Positions 17,090-27,738 of a stretch of 64,000 nt of DNA are shown here, piece by piece (position 1 is the first letter of the stretch; each line of letters starts with the position of its first letter). The translations under genes were made by a program, and so were the position numbers. This DNA comes from Kovacikia minuta CCNUW1 (lineage in GTDB: Bacteria; Cyanobacteriota; Cyanobacteriia; Leptolyngbyales; Leptolyngbyaceae). Below the pieces are notes generated by a model that had not been told where the DNA came from, ran no database searches, and was given only the letters and a program-made list of their open reading frames with translations. Location of the stretch: contig NZ_CP083582.1 of assembly GCF_020091585.1 (NCBI RefSeq), forward strand, positions 4,722,536-4,786,535, given 5' to 3'.

Positions 17090-19279
17090 TTACCGTGCTT
17101 TCTGCCAGGGAATCAGGACATCTTTGGCGAGCCGATGGGAGACTTCGTAGGCACCATAGCGGTTGAGGTGGCTGGGGTCTGAGAAGTAGTCGGTTTGATC
17201 GGCAAATGCCAGTCCCAGGTCACGATAGGTAAAACCAAGTTCTGTAGACAGGCGCAACATATGCTGCTGAAACTCTTCTTCGTGGCGTTTGCGAATGGGG
17301 TCAAGGTAGTCGTTGGTGAGGGGCAAATTGACGAAGACAAGGGGGATTTGATGCGCCTGGGTAAACTGAACCAACTCCAGCATGGCATCGGTTTGTTTAC
17401 CATTCAGGCTAAAGGAGTCATAGTCAGAATCGTAGTCGCCAGAAACCCTGGAGTACTTTTGATAGTAGGTGACTGGGTTAAAGCGATTGGGCAACGCCAG
17501 GAAGCCATCGCCATCGACTACGCCCCCTTCAGAGAGCACAGGTGATGCCGCATTCAGGGCGGAAGCCGCTGGACTGGTGGCATCACTCAGGTCGGTGGGT
17601 GTAATTCCCATTCCCAGGGCAAGCAGGGGATTTCCGGTGGATAGCAATACGACAAACCGATCGCGCATCAAAGATTTGAGCTGATCACGATGGGTGTAAG
17701 CCAGGGAAATGGCCCCCAAACGCTGATTCAGCTCCCGGTTCAAGATCTGGTAACTATTGGAGAGCGACGTGGGGGCTTCTTCAGTAACAGAGGTAGGTTC
17801 CTCAGATGTGCTGGTCGCCGCTGGTTTTGTTGCCTGGGCAACCACGGTAGTACCAGGAATGGGAGGTCTACCGGCAACCATTGTTCTGTAACCTTCGGAG
17901 GCAACAATTCCGTTGTAGGTGATATCGATGCGACCACTGTTAAACGCACGGGCACCATCGGCAAACAGAATCAGCTTGGGTAGTTTTTCCTGGGGCAACA
18001 TCTGACGGATGATCAGATCCACAACCTGGGCAGTTGCCCCGTTAATTCCAAAGTTGTAAACCGACACGCCCGCTGTAGCCCTGTGCTGCCAGGAAGTTTT
18101 TGAGGGCGATCGGGTCAACCCCCCGGAGTGCCCTGGAGCTACCAATTACTAATACGTCCGGTGGTCCGTACTGGGATAGATAGCGTTGATAGAGGGCAAT
18201 CTTTTCATCCAGTTGACGGCTGTTGAAGGTGGGAAAGGGGTTCGCACTGCGGGCAGAAACCAGATCAGCTTTTGCTTGCAAGGGAGAGGCTGGGAGCGTT
18301 GCAGGGGTAGCTGCAACGCCCTCATCCCCAGGATTCCCCCCCTTATTTGCAGGTAAATCCGTCAGTTCGGTTGTTCCGGGTTGGGTAAACCCCGATGGGT
18401 TGAAGGCAGATTTATCGGTCGGTTTCGTTTTCTTGAGGGATAGGGGAGGCAACTGGGGGTCAGCCGATGGACGGGCAACAGGCGCATCCGTTTCAGAGGA
18501 GGCAGCAGGCTTCGGAGAAGAAGCGGGTTGGGCGGCGGGTACAGGTGGGGGCGGGGCGGGTTGAAGTACCTGTCCCAGGAGCCATTCCGATTGCACAACC
18601 AGCAACACTCCAACGGTTCCCCAAACCAGGGCAACTCTGGCACTTCGGTGATTCACCTGTTCTGCCAGTCTGTCTGAAAACTTGACCAAACCCGGAGTCA
18701 GGTCTTCTGATTCGGATGGAATGAACAGCTGAGATCCAATCAGCGATCGCTGTACTTTCTCAATTGCACCTTCTAACCAGCGATTGAGCACCGATCGCCA
18801 GTCATTGGGCGGCAGATCTTTGTAGAGAACCAGTGCCCCTGGGGGAGCCAACAAATCCTCCACGTAGAGGTCAGAGGCAGCAAAATCGGGTGTTGCTTCC
18901 GGCACCAGGCGAGCGCGGTTGCTAACAAAATCGCTCCCATAGCTCCAGAGGGGACGTTTTTGTCCTGCCCGCCGCCCATAGACCCGAATGCCTGCTACCC
19001 CAGACACTTCCAATGGCTTCAAGAAGCGGGTGATCGACAGACCCACCTGGCTTTGTTGGGGGCAGGTCGGCGCTTCGGTCATAATGTGCAACAAGTCTGC
19101 TCTTTTGCGAACCTGAACCCGAATGCCACCCGTTGCTAAGGTTTGTTCCAAATCCGGATTCAGTAGCCGGGTCAACAAAAACTCGATCGCCTCCAAACTT
19201 CCCTTCTGAGCCAACTCCAGCGTCGTCAACGCCAGCATCGATTGTGTTTTTGCTGGCAGGTTGAGCCAGTGAACCCAGG

Positions 19280-19405
19280 AGGGGGAGTGGGGAGTGGGGT
19301 GTGGGGTGTGGGGAGGATTTTGAATTTTGAATTTTGAATTTTGAATTGAATCTGATTCCTGACTCCTGGCTTCTGGCTTCTGGCTTCTGCCCTCTGATTC
19401 CTGGC
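19280..19405. repeat. Composite heptamer cassette inside the DUF1574 gene (1)
   Basis: Three blocks run in order: GGGGAGT/GGGGTGT units, TTTTGAA units (four), then CTTCTGG-like units. All have a 7-bp period. The cassette is read in frame on the minus strand, giving peptides like NSKFKIQNPPHTPHPTPH. Known as STRR-type repeats in cyanobacteria. Confidence 0.85.
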
Positions 19406-19832
19406 TGCCAACGCCATAAATCGTCACCGCCTGAATTCCCCTGGGTGCGAGGAATTCCAGGGTTGGGGCCAGGGTCGTGATTGCCGTTCGTTTGTCCGGC
19501 ACCGTGGATTGAATTCCCTGACAGGTCAGGTGCAACGTCACATCCTTCAAAATGGCAGAAACCTGCATTTCCGCCGAACTCAATAATCGATTCAGCAAGC
19601 GGGTGATCGCCTGCACATCTCCCCAGTGTGCCCACTGCTTCAAAATATCGCTGGTTGGAGTCAGGTCTACCCGCAGCAGCCATTCCCGTCTTGCCTCCCC
19701 CCGCACCTGCCCACAAACGATCGCATCACGAAACCCCTGTAGCTCCAATTCTCGCAACCGCTGGGCGATCGGTTCCGCCAGCATCAGCGGATCGGGGCTG
19801 TAGGCAGATTCACAAACGACGAAGAGGCGGTA

Positions 19833-19983
19833 AGAGGGTGTGGGGTGTGGGGTGTGGGGTGTGGGGTGAAGAGAATTTTGAGTTTTAAGTTTTGAGTTTT
19901 GAGTTACTTCTGACTCCTGGCTTCTGACTTCTGGCTTTTCCCCTGACCCCTGACCCCTAACCCCTGACCCCTGCTCTTCTGCC
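19833..19983. repeat. Composite heptamer cassette inside the DUF1574 gene (2)
   Basis: GGGGTGT units, then GAGTTTT units, then TGACTCCTGGCTTCTGACTT and CCCCTGA units. Same order and period as the first cassette in this gene. Read in frame without stops on the minus strand. Confidence 0.85.
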
Positions 19984-20644
19984 TTCTCAATCTCCTCTAC
20001 CCTGGCTCGAACTGCGATTCCTAAATCACTGAAAACGCTGCTTAAATAGCGGGCGATCGCATCCGGCTGCCCCAGACGGGCCAGTTGCAGCGTTGGAACA
20101 ATGGAAGTGGTCGGGTTTCCTTCCAGGGAAGTAGTCGGAGCCGCAGCCACAGGTTGCTTGCTCCCAGAAGATGCCCGCTCCGGTTCAGGTGGAACAGATA
20201 CGGGGGACTGATTCAGGTAAAGGGACTCGGTCCAGTTCGGGGTTTTCTGGCTAATTTGCCGACCGTAGACGACAACCCGATAGATGGGAGGAGTATCGGA
20301 GGGAAGCAGCCGATCGAGGGGAGCCGCCACAAATGCTTGGCTTAACCCTGACACCACCTGGGCACGGTCAGGGCAGGGCATGCTCTCGACCAAAATATGC
20401 AGGGTATTTCCCCGCACCTGGCTTTTCACTCTTCCTTGCTCAAGCCCAGTGTTGCGATGAATCCACCGGTTCAGGGAATCATCGTTCATCTTCTGAGGTG
20501 GGATTCCACCTTTAGAAGAATGGGTTTGTCCATGTAGATCCGACATGAGAGCCTTGACACCTAATGTCTAAATTCAGACGATACAATTCAAAATGACGAG
20601 TCTGCTCGGTTTTGATTACGGTAGAGGGTTGAGTGGGACGATAT

Positions 20645-20675
20645 TTTTTTGAGGTTCCAAAGATGCCTCAAAAAA
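20645..20675. promoter_or_regulatory. Hairpin with 10-bp perfect stem
   Basis: TTTTTTGAGG (20645-20654) pairs with CCTCAAAAAA (20666-20675) around an 11-base loop. It looks like a bidirectional intrinsic terminator, but it lies between two divergent genes, upstream of both. It may therefore insulate the two promoters or belong to a lost gene. Confidence 0.4.
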
Positions 20676-20805
20676 CTTTTTGACGGGCTACTGGGGTTCA
20701 AACAATTCATTGAATCCGGCTATATTGCCCCATAGAGATAACACACCCTGGAAAGATTGAGCATAATTAACGATTCTATTCACAAAATTTAGGAATGCCG
20801 AATCC

Positions 20806-21051
20806 ATGAATTCATCTGATAAAGTATCTCCCAAAACCAGTCTTCCTTTGACTGATTTAATCGTGCCAGAGTTCCTGTTGGGTCTTGCCACCGCTCCTTT
20901 GCTGGTTGGGCTAGTGGGTACGAAGGTTGTAACACAGGCACTTCGAGAACTTGGCGAATTAAGTGAGGAAGTTTTTCGGGGCGATCGATTGCCAACGCTA
21001 AACTTCCCATCTCCCGCTGATCCCCACGGCGACAAAAGCGCATCTCCCTGA
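20806..21051 (+). CDS. Conserved cyanobacterial small membrane protein (81 aa)
   Basis: One membrane span near the N-terminal half (VPEFLLGLATAPLLVGLVG) followed by a soluble tail with ELGELSEEVFRGDRLPTLNF. I recognise the VPEFLLGL and SEEVFRGDRLP motifs from small cyanobacterial proteins without known function. It starts at ATG 20806, ends 101 bp before the ppc start on the same strand, and may be cotranscribed with ppc. Confidence 0.6.
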   Translation: MNSSDKVSPKTSLPLTDLIVPEFLLGLATAPLLVGLVGTKVVTQALRELGELSEEVFRGDRLPTLNFPSPADPHGDKSASP

Positions 21052-21152
21052 ACTAAGCGGCGATTGGCGATCAGATTTGGTGCGTCCTGTGACGCCAAAA
21101 TGGGAGATTAGCCCATAGAATTATTGAAATATCTTTGGAAAGAGCAGACTCC

Positions 21153-24100
21153 ATGAGTTCGACACGACCTTCGTCAGAAGATGGACCAGGCTTCGGAGCG
21201 GCAACAGAATCCAGAGCATCTGAGGCAATGACTATTACTTCCACCACTCCTTCTTCAACCTCATCTGATTTATTTCTCCGCCATCGTCTCAAGATTATTG
21301 AGGATCTGTGGGAAGCGGTTCTGCGGCAGGAATGTGGTCAAGCCCTGGTTGATCTTCTTAACCAATTGCGGGACATGTGCTCTCCAGAGGGGCAGGCACC
21401 CACGTTTATAGAATCAGAAGTGCTGAAGGTGATCGAGCGACTGGATCTGAATGAAGCCATTCGGGCTGCCCGTGCCTTTGCGCTCTACTTCCAATTAATC
21501 AACATTGTTGAGCAACACTACGAACAACGGGATCAACAATTACACTACCGGGTTGCCCGCGACACCGCCTCATCGGCATTGATTTCCCGGAGTCGAACCA
21601 ACTACAACCAGGCGATGGAAATTAATGGGGAATCGTCTACCCCCAGTGGCAGGCTAGAAGCGGATTTGCTGGAAAAGAGTCTGCAAGACCCCGATTCCCG
21701 CAAAGAAATGGGAACCTTTCACTGGCTATTTCCAAAGCTCCATACCCTGAATGTACCGCCCCAACAAATTCAGCAGCTCATCAACAACCTTGATATTCGG
21801 CTGGTATTTACGGCTCACCCTACGGAAATTGTTCGCCACACCATTCGAGATAAGCAGCGTCGAATTGCTAAAATTTTGCGCCAGCTAGACCAGGTGGAAG
21901 AGCGGTTGCTCGGATTGGGTTTGCCCACGGCTTCCTGGGATGCCGATCTCCTGCGCGACCAGTTAACCGAAGAAATTCGTCTCTGGTGGCGAACCGACGA
22001 GTTGCACCAGTTCAAACCCACCGTGCTGGATGAGGTGGACTACGCCCTCCACTATTTCCAGGAAGTTTTGTTTGATGCCATTCCTCAGCTTTACCAGCGC
22101 CTCAAACAGTCGATGCAGGCATCTTTTCCGGGCATGCAGCCCCCCAGCTATAACTTTTGCAAGTTTGGTTCCTGGGTGGGTTCCGATCGGGATGGCAACC
22201 CCTCTGTTACCCCCCAAATCACCTGGCAGACCGCCTGTTACCAGCGTGGCATGGTGTTGGAGAAGTACATTCATTCCGTGCGTCGCCTCACCGATCTGTT
22301 GAGTCTGTCGCTGCACTGGAGTGACGTGCTCCCCGACCTGCTGGAATCGCTGGAGCAAGACCAGCTTCAGATGCCAGAAATTTATGACCAACTGGCAATT
22401 CGCTATCGCCAGGAACCCTACCGCTTAAAGCTGGCATACATTCAAAAGCGATTGGAAAATACCCGCGATCGCAACAACCAGCTTTACAATACCGACCACC
22501 TACAGCGGGAAGTGACCGACCCCAACCCCAATATCGTCTATCGCTCCGGAGCAGATTTCCTGGCTGAGTTGCGGTTGATTCAACGCAATCTTCAGGAAAC
22601 GGGGCTTGCCTGTCGTGATATGGATGCGCTCATTTGTCAGGTCGAAATTTATGGGTTCAATCTAGCCCACTTGGATATTCGGCAAGAAAGCACCCGCCAC
22701 TCCGACGCCTTCAGCGAAATTGCTGATTATCTGCAAGTTCTGCCTAAGTCCTACAACGAAATGTCCGAATCGGAACGATCGATCTGGTTAGCAACGGAAC
22801 TACAAACCCGTCGTCCCTTGATTCCAGCCGAGATTCCCTTTTCCGACAAGACCCGCGAGACGATCGAAACCTTCCGCACCGTTCGTAGACTCCAGCAGGA
22901 ATTTGGCAGCGAAATCTGCTCAACCTACGTCATCAGCATGAGCCATGATGTCAGCGACCTGCTGGAAGTGCTGCTTCTGGCAAAGGAAGCCGGACTCTAT
23001 GACCCGGCAACGGGCGTCAGTTCACTCCACGTCGTCCCCCTGTTTGAAACGGTAGACGACCTGCAACGGGCACCCACGGTCCTCACCAGCCTGTTTGAGC
23101 TACCCTTCTATCGGGCCATGCTGGCAGGCGGCTTCATGGAGAACGGAAGGATGAGGGATGAGAACGGAAATGATTCATCCCCCCTCCCTCCTCCCTCCTC
23201 CCTGCAAGAGGTGATGCTGGGTTACTCCGACAGCAACAAAGATTCTGGCTTCCTGAGTAGCAACTGGGAAATCCATAAGGCCCAACAAGCCCTGCAACGG
23301 ATTGCAGAACGCTATGGCGTTGAGCTCCGCATCTTCCACGGACGGGGGGGATCGGTGGGACGGGGCGGCGGACCTGCCTACGAAGCCATCCTGGCGCAAC
23401 CGGGACGCAGTGTGAACGGACGGATCAAGATTACCGAACAGGGGGAAGTGCTGGCCTCTAAATACTCCCTGCCAGAATTAGCGCTCTACAACCTGGAAAC
23501 TGTAACCACTGCGGTGATTCAAACCAGCTTGCTGCGAACCGGATTTGATGACATCCAGCCCTGGCACGAGATTATGGAGGAACTGGCAGCCAGATCGCGC
23601 ACCCACTATCGCGCCCTGATTTATGAACAGCCAGATTTTCTGGATTTCTTTATGCAGGTGACGCCGATCGAAGAAATTAGCCAGCTTCAGATTAGCTCCC
23701 GTCCTGCCCGTCGCAGTGGCAAGCGGGATCTGAGCAACCTGCGGGCAATTCCCTGGGTCTTTAGCTGGACCCAAAGCCGCTTTCTGCTGCCCGCCTGGTA
23801 TGGGGTGGGCACAGCCCTGCGTGACTTTCTGAATGAGCATCCCGAAGAGCATCTGAAGCTATTGCGCTATTTCTACTTCAAGTGGCCCTTTTTTAAGGTG
23901 GTCATTTCCAAGGTAGAAATGACCCTATCCAAGGTCGATCTGCAAATTGCGGGGCACTATGTTCGGGAACTGGCGCATCCAGAAGACCGGGAACGGTTTG
24001 AGCCGCTGTTGGAACAAATCTCTAACGAGTATTACCTGACTCGCGATATCGTGCTGACGATTACCGGCAACAAAAAACTGCTGGATGGCGACCCGGATTT

Positions 24101-24302
24101 GCAGCGATCGGTTCAACTGCGGAATGGCACGATCGTTCCGTTGGGCTTCCTGCAAGTATCTCTGCTCAAGCGCCTGCGTCAGCACAAAACTGAGGCAGCC
24201 GTTACCGGAGCGGTGCGATCGCGCTATAGCAAAGGAGAACTCCTCCGTGGTGCCCTGCTCACGATCAACGGTATCGCCGCTGGTATGCGGAATACAGGCT
24301 GA
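21153..24302 (+). CDS. ppc: Phosphoenolpyruvate carboxylase
   Basis: A 1049-residue anaplerotic enzyme that carboxylates PEP with bicarbonate to oxaloacetate, feeding the TCA-derived pathways. Signature regions: [19 protein letters not shown] with catalytic His222, [45 protein letters not shown], the [11 protein letters not shown] loop, and the C-terminus [10 protein letters not shown]. The start is set at ATG 21153; an upstream TTG at 21135 is in frame but less likely. A short insertion at about residues 663-686 ([20 protein letters not shown]), just before [14 protein letters not shown], has the base pattern of the intergenic repeat arrays. Homologs vary in length here, so the enzyme is probably active. 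Confidence 0.95.
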   Translation: MSSTRPSSEDGPGFGAATESRASEAMTITSTTPSSTSSDLFLRHRLKIIEDLWEAVLRQECGQALVDLLNQLRDMCSPEGQAPTFIESEVLKVIERLDLNEAIRAARAFALYFQLINIVEQHYEQRDQQLHYRVARDTASSALISRSRTNYNQAMEINGESSTPSGRLEADLLEKSLQDPDSRKEMGTFHWLFPKLHTLNVPPQQIQQLINNLDIRLVFTAHPTEIVRHTIRDKQRRIAKILRQLDQVEERLLGLGLPTASWDADLLRDQLTEEIRLWWRTDELHQFKPTVLDEVDYALHYFQEVLFDAIPQLYQRLKQSMQASFPGMQPPSYNFCKFGSWVGSDRDGNPSVTPQITWQTACYQRGMVLEKYIHSVRRLTDLLSLSLHWSDVLPDLLESLEQDQLQMPEIYDQLAIRYRQEPYRLKLAYIQKRLENTRDRNNQLYNTDHLQREVTDPNPNIVYRSGADFLAELRLIQRNLQETGLACRDMDALICQVEIYGFNLAHLDIRQESTRHSDAFSEIADYLQVLPKSYNEMSESERSIWLATELQTRRPLIPAEIPFSDKTRETIETFRTVRRLQQEFGSEICSTYVISMSHDVSDLLEVLLLAKEAGLYDPATGVSSLHVVPLFETVDDLQRAPTVLTSLFELPFYRAMLAGGFMENGRMRDENGNDSSPLPPPSSLQEVMLGYSDSNKDSGFLSSNWEIHKAQQALQRIAERYGVELRIFHGRGGSVGRGGGPAYEAILAQPGRSVNGRIKITEQGEVLASKYSLPELALYNLETVTTAVIQTSLLRTGFDDIQPWHEIMEELAARSRTHYRALIYEQPDFLDFFMQVTPIEEISQLQISSRPARRSGKRDLSNLRAIPWVFSWTQSRFLLPAWYGVGTALRDFLNEHPEEHLKLLRYFYFKWPFFKVVISKVEMTLSKVDLQIAGHYVRELAHPEDRERFEPLLEQISNEYYLTRDIVLTITGNKKLLDGDPDLQRSVQLRNGTIVPLGFLQVSLLKRLRQHKTEAAVTGAVRSRYSKGELLRGALLTINGIAAGMRNTG
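23139..23211. repeat. Short repeat-derived insertion in ppc
   Basis: GGATGAGGGATGAG-type purine repeats followed by CCTCCCTCCTCCCTCCTCCC. It has the same composition and order (purine arm, then pyrimidine arm) as intergenic heptamer cassettes. It keeps the reading frame and lies in a loop that is variable among cyanobacterial PEP carboxylases. Confidence 0.6.
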
Positions 24303-24402
24303 GGGAAAGGATAAAGGATAAGGGATAAAGGATAGAAAAATTCCTTTTTTAGCCTTCGTCCTTTATCCTTTAGCCTTCATCCCTTATCCTTATCCTCTGT
24401 TG
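24303..24402. repeat. Heptamer inverted-repeat cassette after ppc
   Basis: AAAGGAT units (24306-24334), a short AT spacer, then complementary TCCTTTA/CCTTATC units (24358-24400). Transcribed, it would fold into a long imperfect hairpin just past the ppc stop, so it may act as a terminator or 3' stabiliser. Confidence 0.7.
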
Positions 24403-24483
24403 GTATTCTGGCTTACCTATTTCGCCACTGTTCCGTATGATGGGAAATAGTGATTTGCCTATCGTAAAATCGGACTTAAAAAT

Positions 24484-24825
24484 ATGGTGGCTCGAATTCA
24501 ATTTTCTATTGGTATTGATGAGGAAGTAGTACCCGACGTTCGCATTACTCGCTCTCGCGACGGCAGCAACGGCACTGCAACCTTTTATTTTCAAAGCCCG
24601 AAGGCATTAAGCGAAAGCCGAACTGAAGATATCACAGGGATGTATTTGATTGACGATGAGGGCGAAATTGTCACAAGAGATGTCAACGCCAAATTCGTGA
24701 ATGGTCAGCCTGAGGCGATCGAAGCTTTGCTCCTGATGAAGTCAGCGGAGGACTTTGAACGCTTTATCCGGTTCATGAATCGGTATGCAGAAGAGCATGA
24801 CCTTGGGTTTAGCAAGTCCTCTTAG
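24484..24825 (+). CDS. psb28: Photosystem II assembly protein Psb28
   Basis: A 113-residue soluble protein on the cytosolic face of thylakoids that binds assembly intermediates (CP43-less PSII) and supports biogenesis and repair. Recognised by [34 protein letters not shown], the [13 protein letters not shown] segment and [17 protein letters not shown]. Length matches the family. The next gene, moaB, starts 7 bp after the stop on the same strand, so the two are probably one transcript. Confidence 0.95.
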   Translation: MVARIQFSIGIDEEVVPDVRITRSRDGSNGTATFYFQSPKALSESRTEDITGMYLIDDEGEIVTRDVNAKFVNGQPEAIEALLLMKSAEDFERFIRFMNRYAEEHDLGFSKSS

Positions 24826-24832
24826 ATTGCCG

Positions 24833-25333
24833 ATGCCACCAACTCCCCATCCTGATGCAGCCGAGTTTGTGGTTACCTGTGCGGTCATCACCGTCAGTGA
24901 TACGCGCACAGTCGAAACCGACAAGAGCGGTTTACGAATTCGTCAGCTTTTAGAGGAGGCAGGGCATCGGGTTGGAGCCTACGCCATTGTTAAAGATGAG
25001 CCCGACCAAATTCGTTCTCAAATTGCATCCTTGAGCCAGCAGGACGAGTTAGATGCCCTGATCTTCAATGGTGGTACGGGCATTGCTCCCAGAGATACCA
25101 CCTATGATGCGATCGAAGGTCTGTTGGAGAAAACCTTACCTGGTTTTGGTGAATTGTTTCGCGGGTTGAGCTATCAGGAAATTGGCTCACGGGCGATCGC
25201 ATCTCGCGCCGTTGCCGGAGTTTTTCGTACCAAACTGGTCTTCTCCATCCCCGGTTCCACCAACGCGGTTACCCTCGCGATGCAAAAGCTGATCCTGCCA
25301 GAATTGCGGCATTTGGTGAGCCAGCTAAAGTAG
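24833..25333 (+). CDS. moaB: Molybdenum cofactor biosynthesis protein MoaB/MogA family
   Basis: A 166-residue protein of the MoaB/Mog fold that binds molybdopterin and adenylylates it or supports that step. Family motifs: [17 protein letters not shown], the [15 protein letters not shown] loop that binds the pterin phosphate, and [10 protein letters not shown]. The frame is open upstream to 24785 inside psb28, but ATG 24833, 7 bp after the psb28 stop, gives the usual N-terminus. Confidence 0.9.
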   Translation: MPPTPHPDAAEFVVTCAVITVSDTRTVETDKSGLRIRQLLEEAGHRVGAYAIVKDEPDQIRSQIASLSQQDELDALIFNGGTGIAPRDTTYDAIEGLLEKTLPGFGELFRGLSYQEIGSRAIASRAVAGVFRTKLVFSIPGSTNAVTLAMQKLILPELRHLVSQLK

Positions 25334-25374
25334 GTATCAGGCTTTCTCAATAACCACAGTTCGTATCCTACTGC

Positions 25375-26313
25375 CTATCGGGTTGTCGCCAAAATCTGCT
25401 CATCCGCTGAAAAATCGATTTCGGCTTTATCCCGTCCAGTGGTGAGGTAATCGTTGTGGAACGCATCCTTTAGACCAGAAATCAGATCGTATTCCGGTTG
25501 CCACTTCAAATCGGTCTTCACTTTTTGTACCGACGCAAAGAAGTGCTGGGTGCGCATCGGGAAAGCTTTGCGTTTGCCAAAGTCAAATTGTTTCGGGTCG
25601 TAATGCACCAGTTGCACAGCTTCGGGGGATTTTCCCGCCGCGATCGCACAGGCACGGGCAAGCCCATCAAAGGTGACATAGCGATCGCCCGATACGTTGT
25701 AGATCTGCTGGATCGAAGCAGCATTATTCAACACCAGAGTCATTGCCAGCGCCAGATCTTTGACATGCCCCAGTTGGGTGATGTGTTGCCCGTGGGCAGG
25801 AATGGGAATCGGGCGATCGCGCACAATCCGGTCAAAGAACCAGGCTTCCAGATCGTTATAGTTCTGGGGACCGTAAATGTAGGTGGGACGAATGGAGGTG
25901 AAAGGAAGCCCCTGTTCTGCTAAATAAGCTTCCGTTTCATGTTTGCCCTTGTGTCTGCTTTTGGGGTCAACCGGGTCGCCTTCCCGGTGGGGCATCTGAT
26001 CAGATTTGAGGTAAACCCCAGCGGAACTCATATACACAAAGTGCTGTATCCGATCTTTGAAAATTTCTGCCAGCGGTTGGGTATCACTCAATTCCCGCCC
26101 ATTGTTGTCAAAGATGGCATCGAAGTTCTCACCTGCCAGTTTGGCTTTCAGATCCTCAGCCTGGGTGCGATCGCCCTGAATCTGTTTGATTCCTGAAACG
26201 GGAGCGGGCTTGTTTCCCCGGTTAAATAGCACCACCTCGTGCCCCTGCTCCACCAGAATCCGAGTCAGGTAAACCCCAATAAATCGGGTTCCCCCGATAA
26301 TCAAAACGCGCAT
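25375..26313 (-). CDS. NAD-dependent epimerase/dehydratase family protein (CSP41-like)
   Basis: A 312-residue extended short-chain dehydrogenase-like protein. It has a Rossmann start MRVLIIGGTRFIGVYLTRIL, an altered active-site region (YMSSAGVYLKS with SIRPTYIYGPQNYND) and a late substrate-domain segment (DRYVTFDGLARACAIA). The sequence resembles cyanobacterial relatives of chloroplast CSP41, which bind RNA and stabilise transcripts instead of acting on sugars. Sugar-nucleotide activity is therefore uncertain. The start at ATG 26313 is preferred over 26328 because the Rossmann strand begins there. It converges with moaB. Confidence 0.85.
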   Translation of the reverse strand: MRVLIIGGTRFIGVYLTRILVEQGHEVVLFNRGNKPAPVSGIKQIQGDRTQAEDLKAKLAGENFDAIFDNNGRELSDTQPLAEIFKDRIQHFVYMSSAGVYLKSDQMPHREGDPVDPKSRHKGKHETEAYLAEQGLPFTSIRPTYIYGPQNYNDLEAWFFDRIVRDRPIPIPAHGQHITQLGHVKDLALAMTLVLNNAASIQQIYNVSGDRYVTFDGLARACAIAAGKSPEAVQLVHYDPKQFDFGKRKAFPMRTQHFFASVQKVKTDLKWQPEYDLISGLKDAFHNDYLTTGRDKAEIDFSADEQILATTR

Positions 26314-26354
26314 CGCTTCCCATCCCAACGGTTGACCACTGTTTATCTTACTAC

Positions 26355-26605
26355 CGTGCAGGGAGCAGGGGGTAGGGGGTAGGTTTCAGGGGTAAGCACT
26401 TTCAGCAATAGCAAGATGTCTTAACCTTGAGGGCGATAGCGGTACAATCTAGAATCTGCGATCGAAGATTTACAATCTAAAATCTACAATCGGATTTATG
26501 CCCAAGCCATGCAGGTGAGGACATTCTTATACCACTGAAACTCTTTGTCACTGGCTGCTGCTTCCCTAACACCTGTCCCCTAACACCTGACACCTGCTTT
26601 AGTTG
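26355..26605. repeat. Two heptamer-type repeat patches upstream of the Rieske gene
   Basis: GGGGGTA units at about 26360-26396 and CCTAACACCTG/ACACCTG units at about 26568-26600, with an AATCTA-rich repeat (TACAATCTAAAATCTACAAT) between. No gene in this interval. The second patch ends 15 bp before the Rieske oxygenase start. Confidence 0.6.
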
Positions 26606-26616
26606 CCCTTCAATCT

Positions 26617-27738
26617 ATGACTACGATTTCCTCACCTGTTGCCCGGTTCGATATTCGTCAACAAGCCATCAATCCGAACCATTGGTATGTCGTTGCTGGC
26701 AGCAGTGAAGTTAAGGATCAGCCGATCGGGGTGGTGTTGTGGAATCAGGCGATCGTGCTCTATCGCGACAGCCACCACCAAATTCATGCCCTGGAGGATT
26801 CCTGCCCCCATCGGTTTGTTAGACTCAGCCGGGGTAGCGTCGTGGGGGATGAGTTGGAATGTGCTTATCATGGATGGCGGATCAATGCGGCAGGTGGATG
26901 TGCTGCGGTGCCCTATTTGGCGGAAAATCAGAAGCTGCCCACCTGCCAACTTCGATGTTACCCAGTGCGGGAGCAGGACGGTTTTATCTGGCTGTTTGCG
27001 GGTGATCCGGTGCTGGCAGAAAAAATCATGCCCATGAGCATTCCAGAGTGGGATCACCTGAACTACATCGGGTCCGTTACAACCATTGATGCCCAGGCGC
27101 ACTTCTCCTACCTGATTGAGAACCTGATGGATATGTACCACGGGCATCTACACCAGGACTGGCAGGCGTGGACGGGAGCCATTCTGGAAGATTTGGAAGA
27201 GACGGACGATCGGGTTGATGCCCACTACCAGGCGCAAAACTATTACCGCATCGACAAAATCTGGTCGATTTCCCAGTTGTTCTTGCCTCGCTTGCGGCGA
27301 CTCCATCCCGATCCACTGGATGTTAGTTACATTTACCCCCACTGGAAATCTCGCCTGGGTGAGGACTTTAGGATCTACTGTTTATTTTGTCCCGTCAGCC
27401 CCACCCATACCCGCGCCTACCTGCTGCACTTTACGTCGCTAGAAGCTTTTCCCAAACTGCATAAACTGTCTGTTCGCTTTCGTCGCTTCCTCAAAACCTG
27501 GCTGACCAATTCCGCTAAAGGGCTTCTGGACGGCCTGGTGAAGCAGGATGTGGCAATGATTGAAGATGAGCAGCAGGCATACCTGAACCACCCGGAACGC
27601 CGCCCGCACGAACTCAACCGTGCCCTGATCAGCGTTCAACGATTAATTCGGACTCAAGCCGCACAGGTTGCAAAGGCAGACCTGATGGGTACCCTAACTC
27701 AGGGCTACTCCATTGGGAATGGAAATGAAACTCAGTAA
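26617..27738 (+). CDS. Rieske [2Fe-2S] non-heme iron oxygenase
   Basis: A 373-residue oxygenase alpha-type subunit. The Rieske cluster ligands are C63-x-H65 (SCPHRF) and C82-x2-H85 (CAYHGW). The mononuclear iron site is in ENLMDMYHGHLHQ, with N169, D172, H175 and a following His. The C-terminal half has helical, basic segments. It belongs to the plant/cyanobacterial group that includes pheophorbide a oxygenase, TIC55 and choline-type oxygenases. The substrate cannot be told from sequence. ATG 26617 is a few bases after a repeat patch. It overlaps the next gene by about 20 bp, suggesting translational coupling. Confidence 0.88.
   Translation: MTTISSPVARFDIRQQAINPNHWYVVAGSSEVKDQPIGVVLWNQAIVLYRDSHHQIHALEDSCPHRFVRLSRGSVVGDELECAYHGWRINAAGGCAAVPYLAENQKLPTCQLRCYPVREQDGFIWLFAGDPVLAEKIMPMSIPEWDHLNYIGSVTTIDAQAHFSYLIENLMDMYHGHLHQDWQAWTGAILEDLEETDDRVDAHYQAQNYYRIDKIWSISQLFLPRLRRLHPDPLDVSYIYPHWKSRLGEDFRIYCLFCPVSPTHTRAYLLHFTSLEAFPKLHKLSVRFRRFLKTWLTNSAKGLLDGLVKQDVAMIEDEQQAYLNHPERRPHELNRALISVQRLIRTQAAQVAKADLMGTLTQGYSIGNGNETQ

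Larger units (their letters stand above)
17090..20546 (-). pseudogene. DUF1574-type protein with SGNH-like C-terminus; single-base frameshift
   Basis: Two overlapping frames form one gene of about 1150 codons. The first (20546 to 18042) has repeated modules with ARLGQPDAIARYLSSVF and VVVYGRQISQK-like segments, a membrane span near residues 635-655 (VALVWGTVGVLLVVQSEWLL), a Pro-rich linker and the motif VLVIGSSRALRGVDP. The second frame continues GVSVYNFGINGATAQVVDLI and ends with DPSHLNRYGAYEV, so the Ser and Asp-His of an SGNH-like fold are split between frames. Reading crosses at the GCCCGC near 18068-18073, where one G too many shifts the frame. DUF1574 proteins are cyanobacterial and poorly studied. 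Two heptamer cassettes sit in frame inside the gene (about residues 187-238 and 380-422). The frameshift could be real decay or a sequencing error. Confidence 0.75.
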
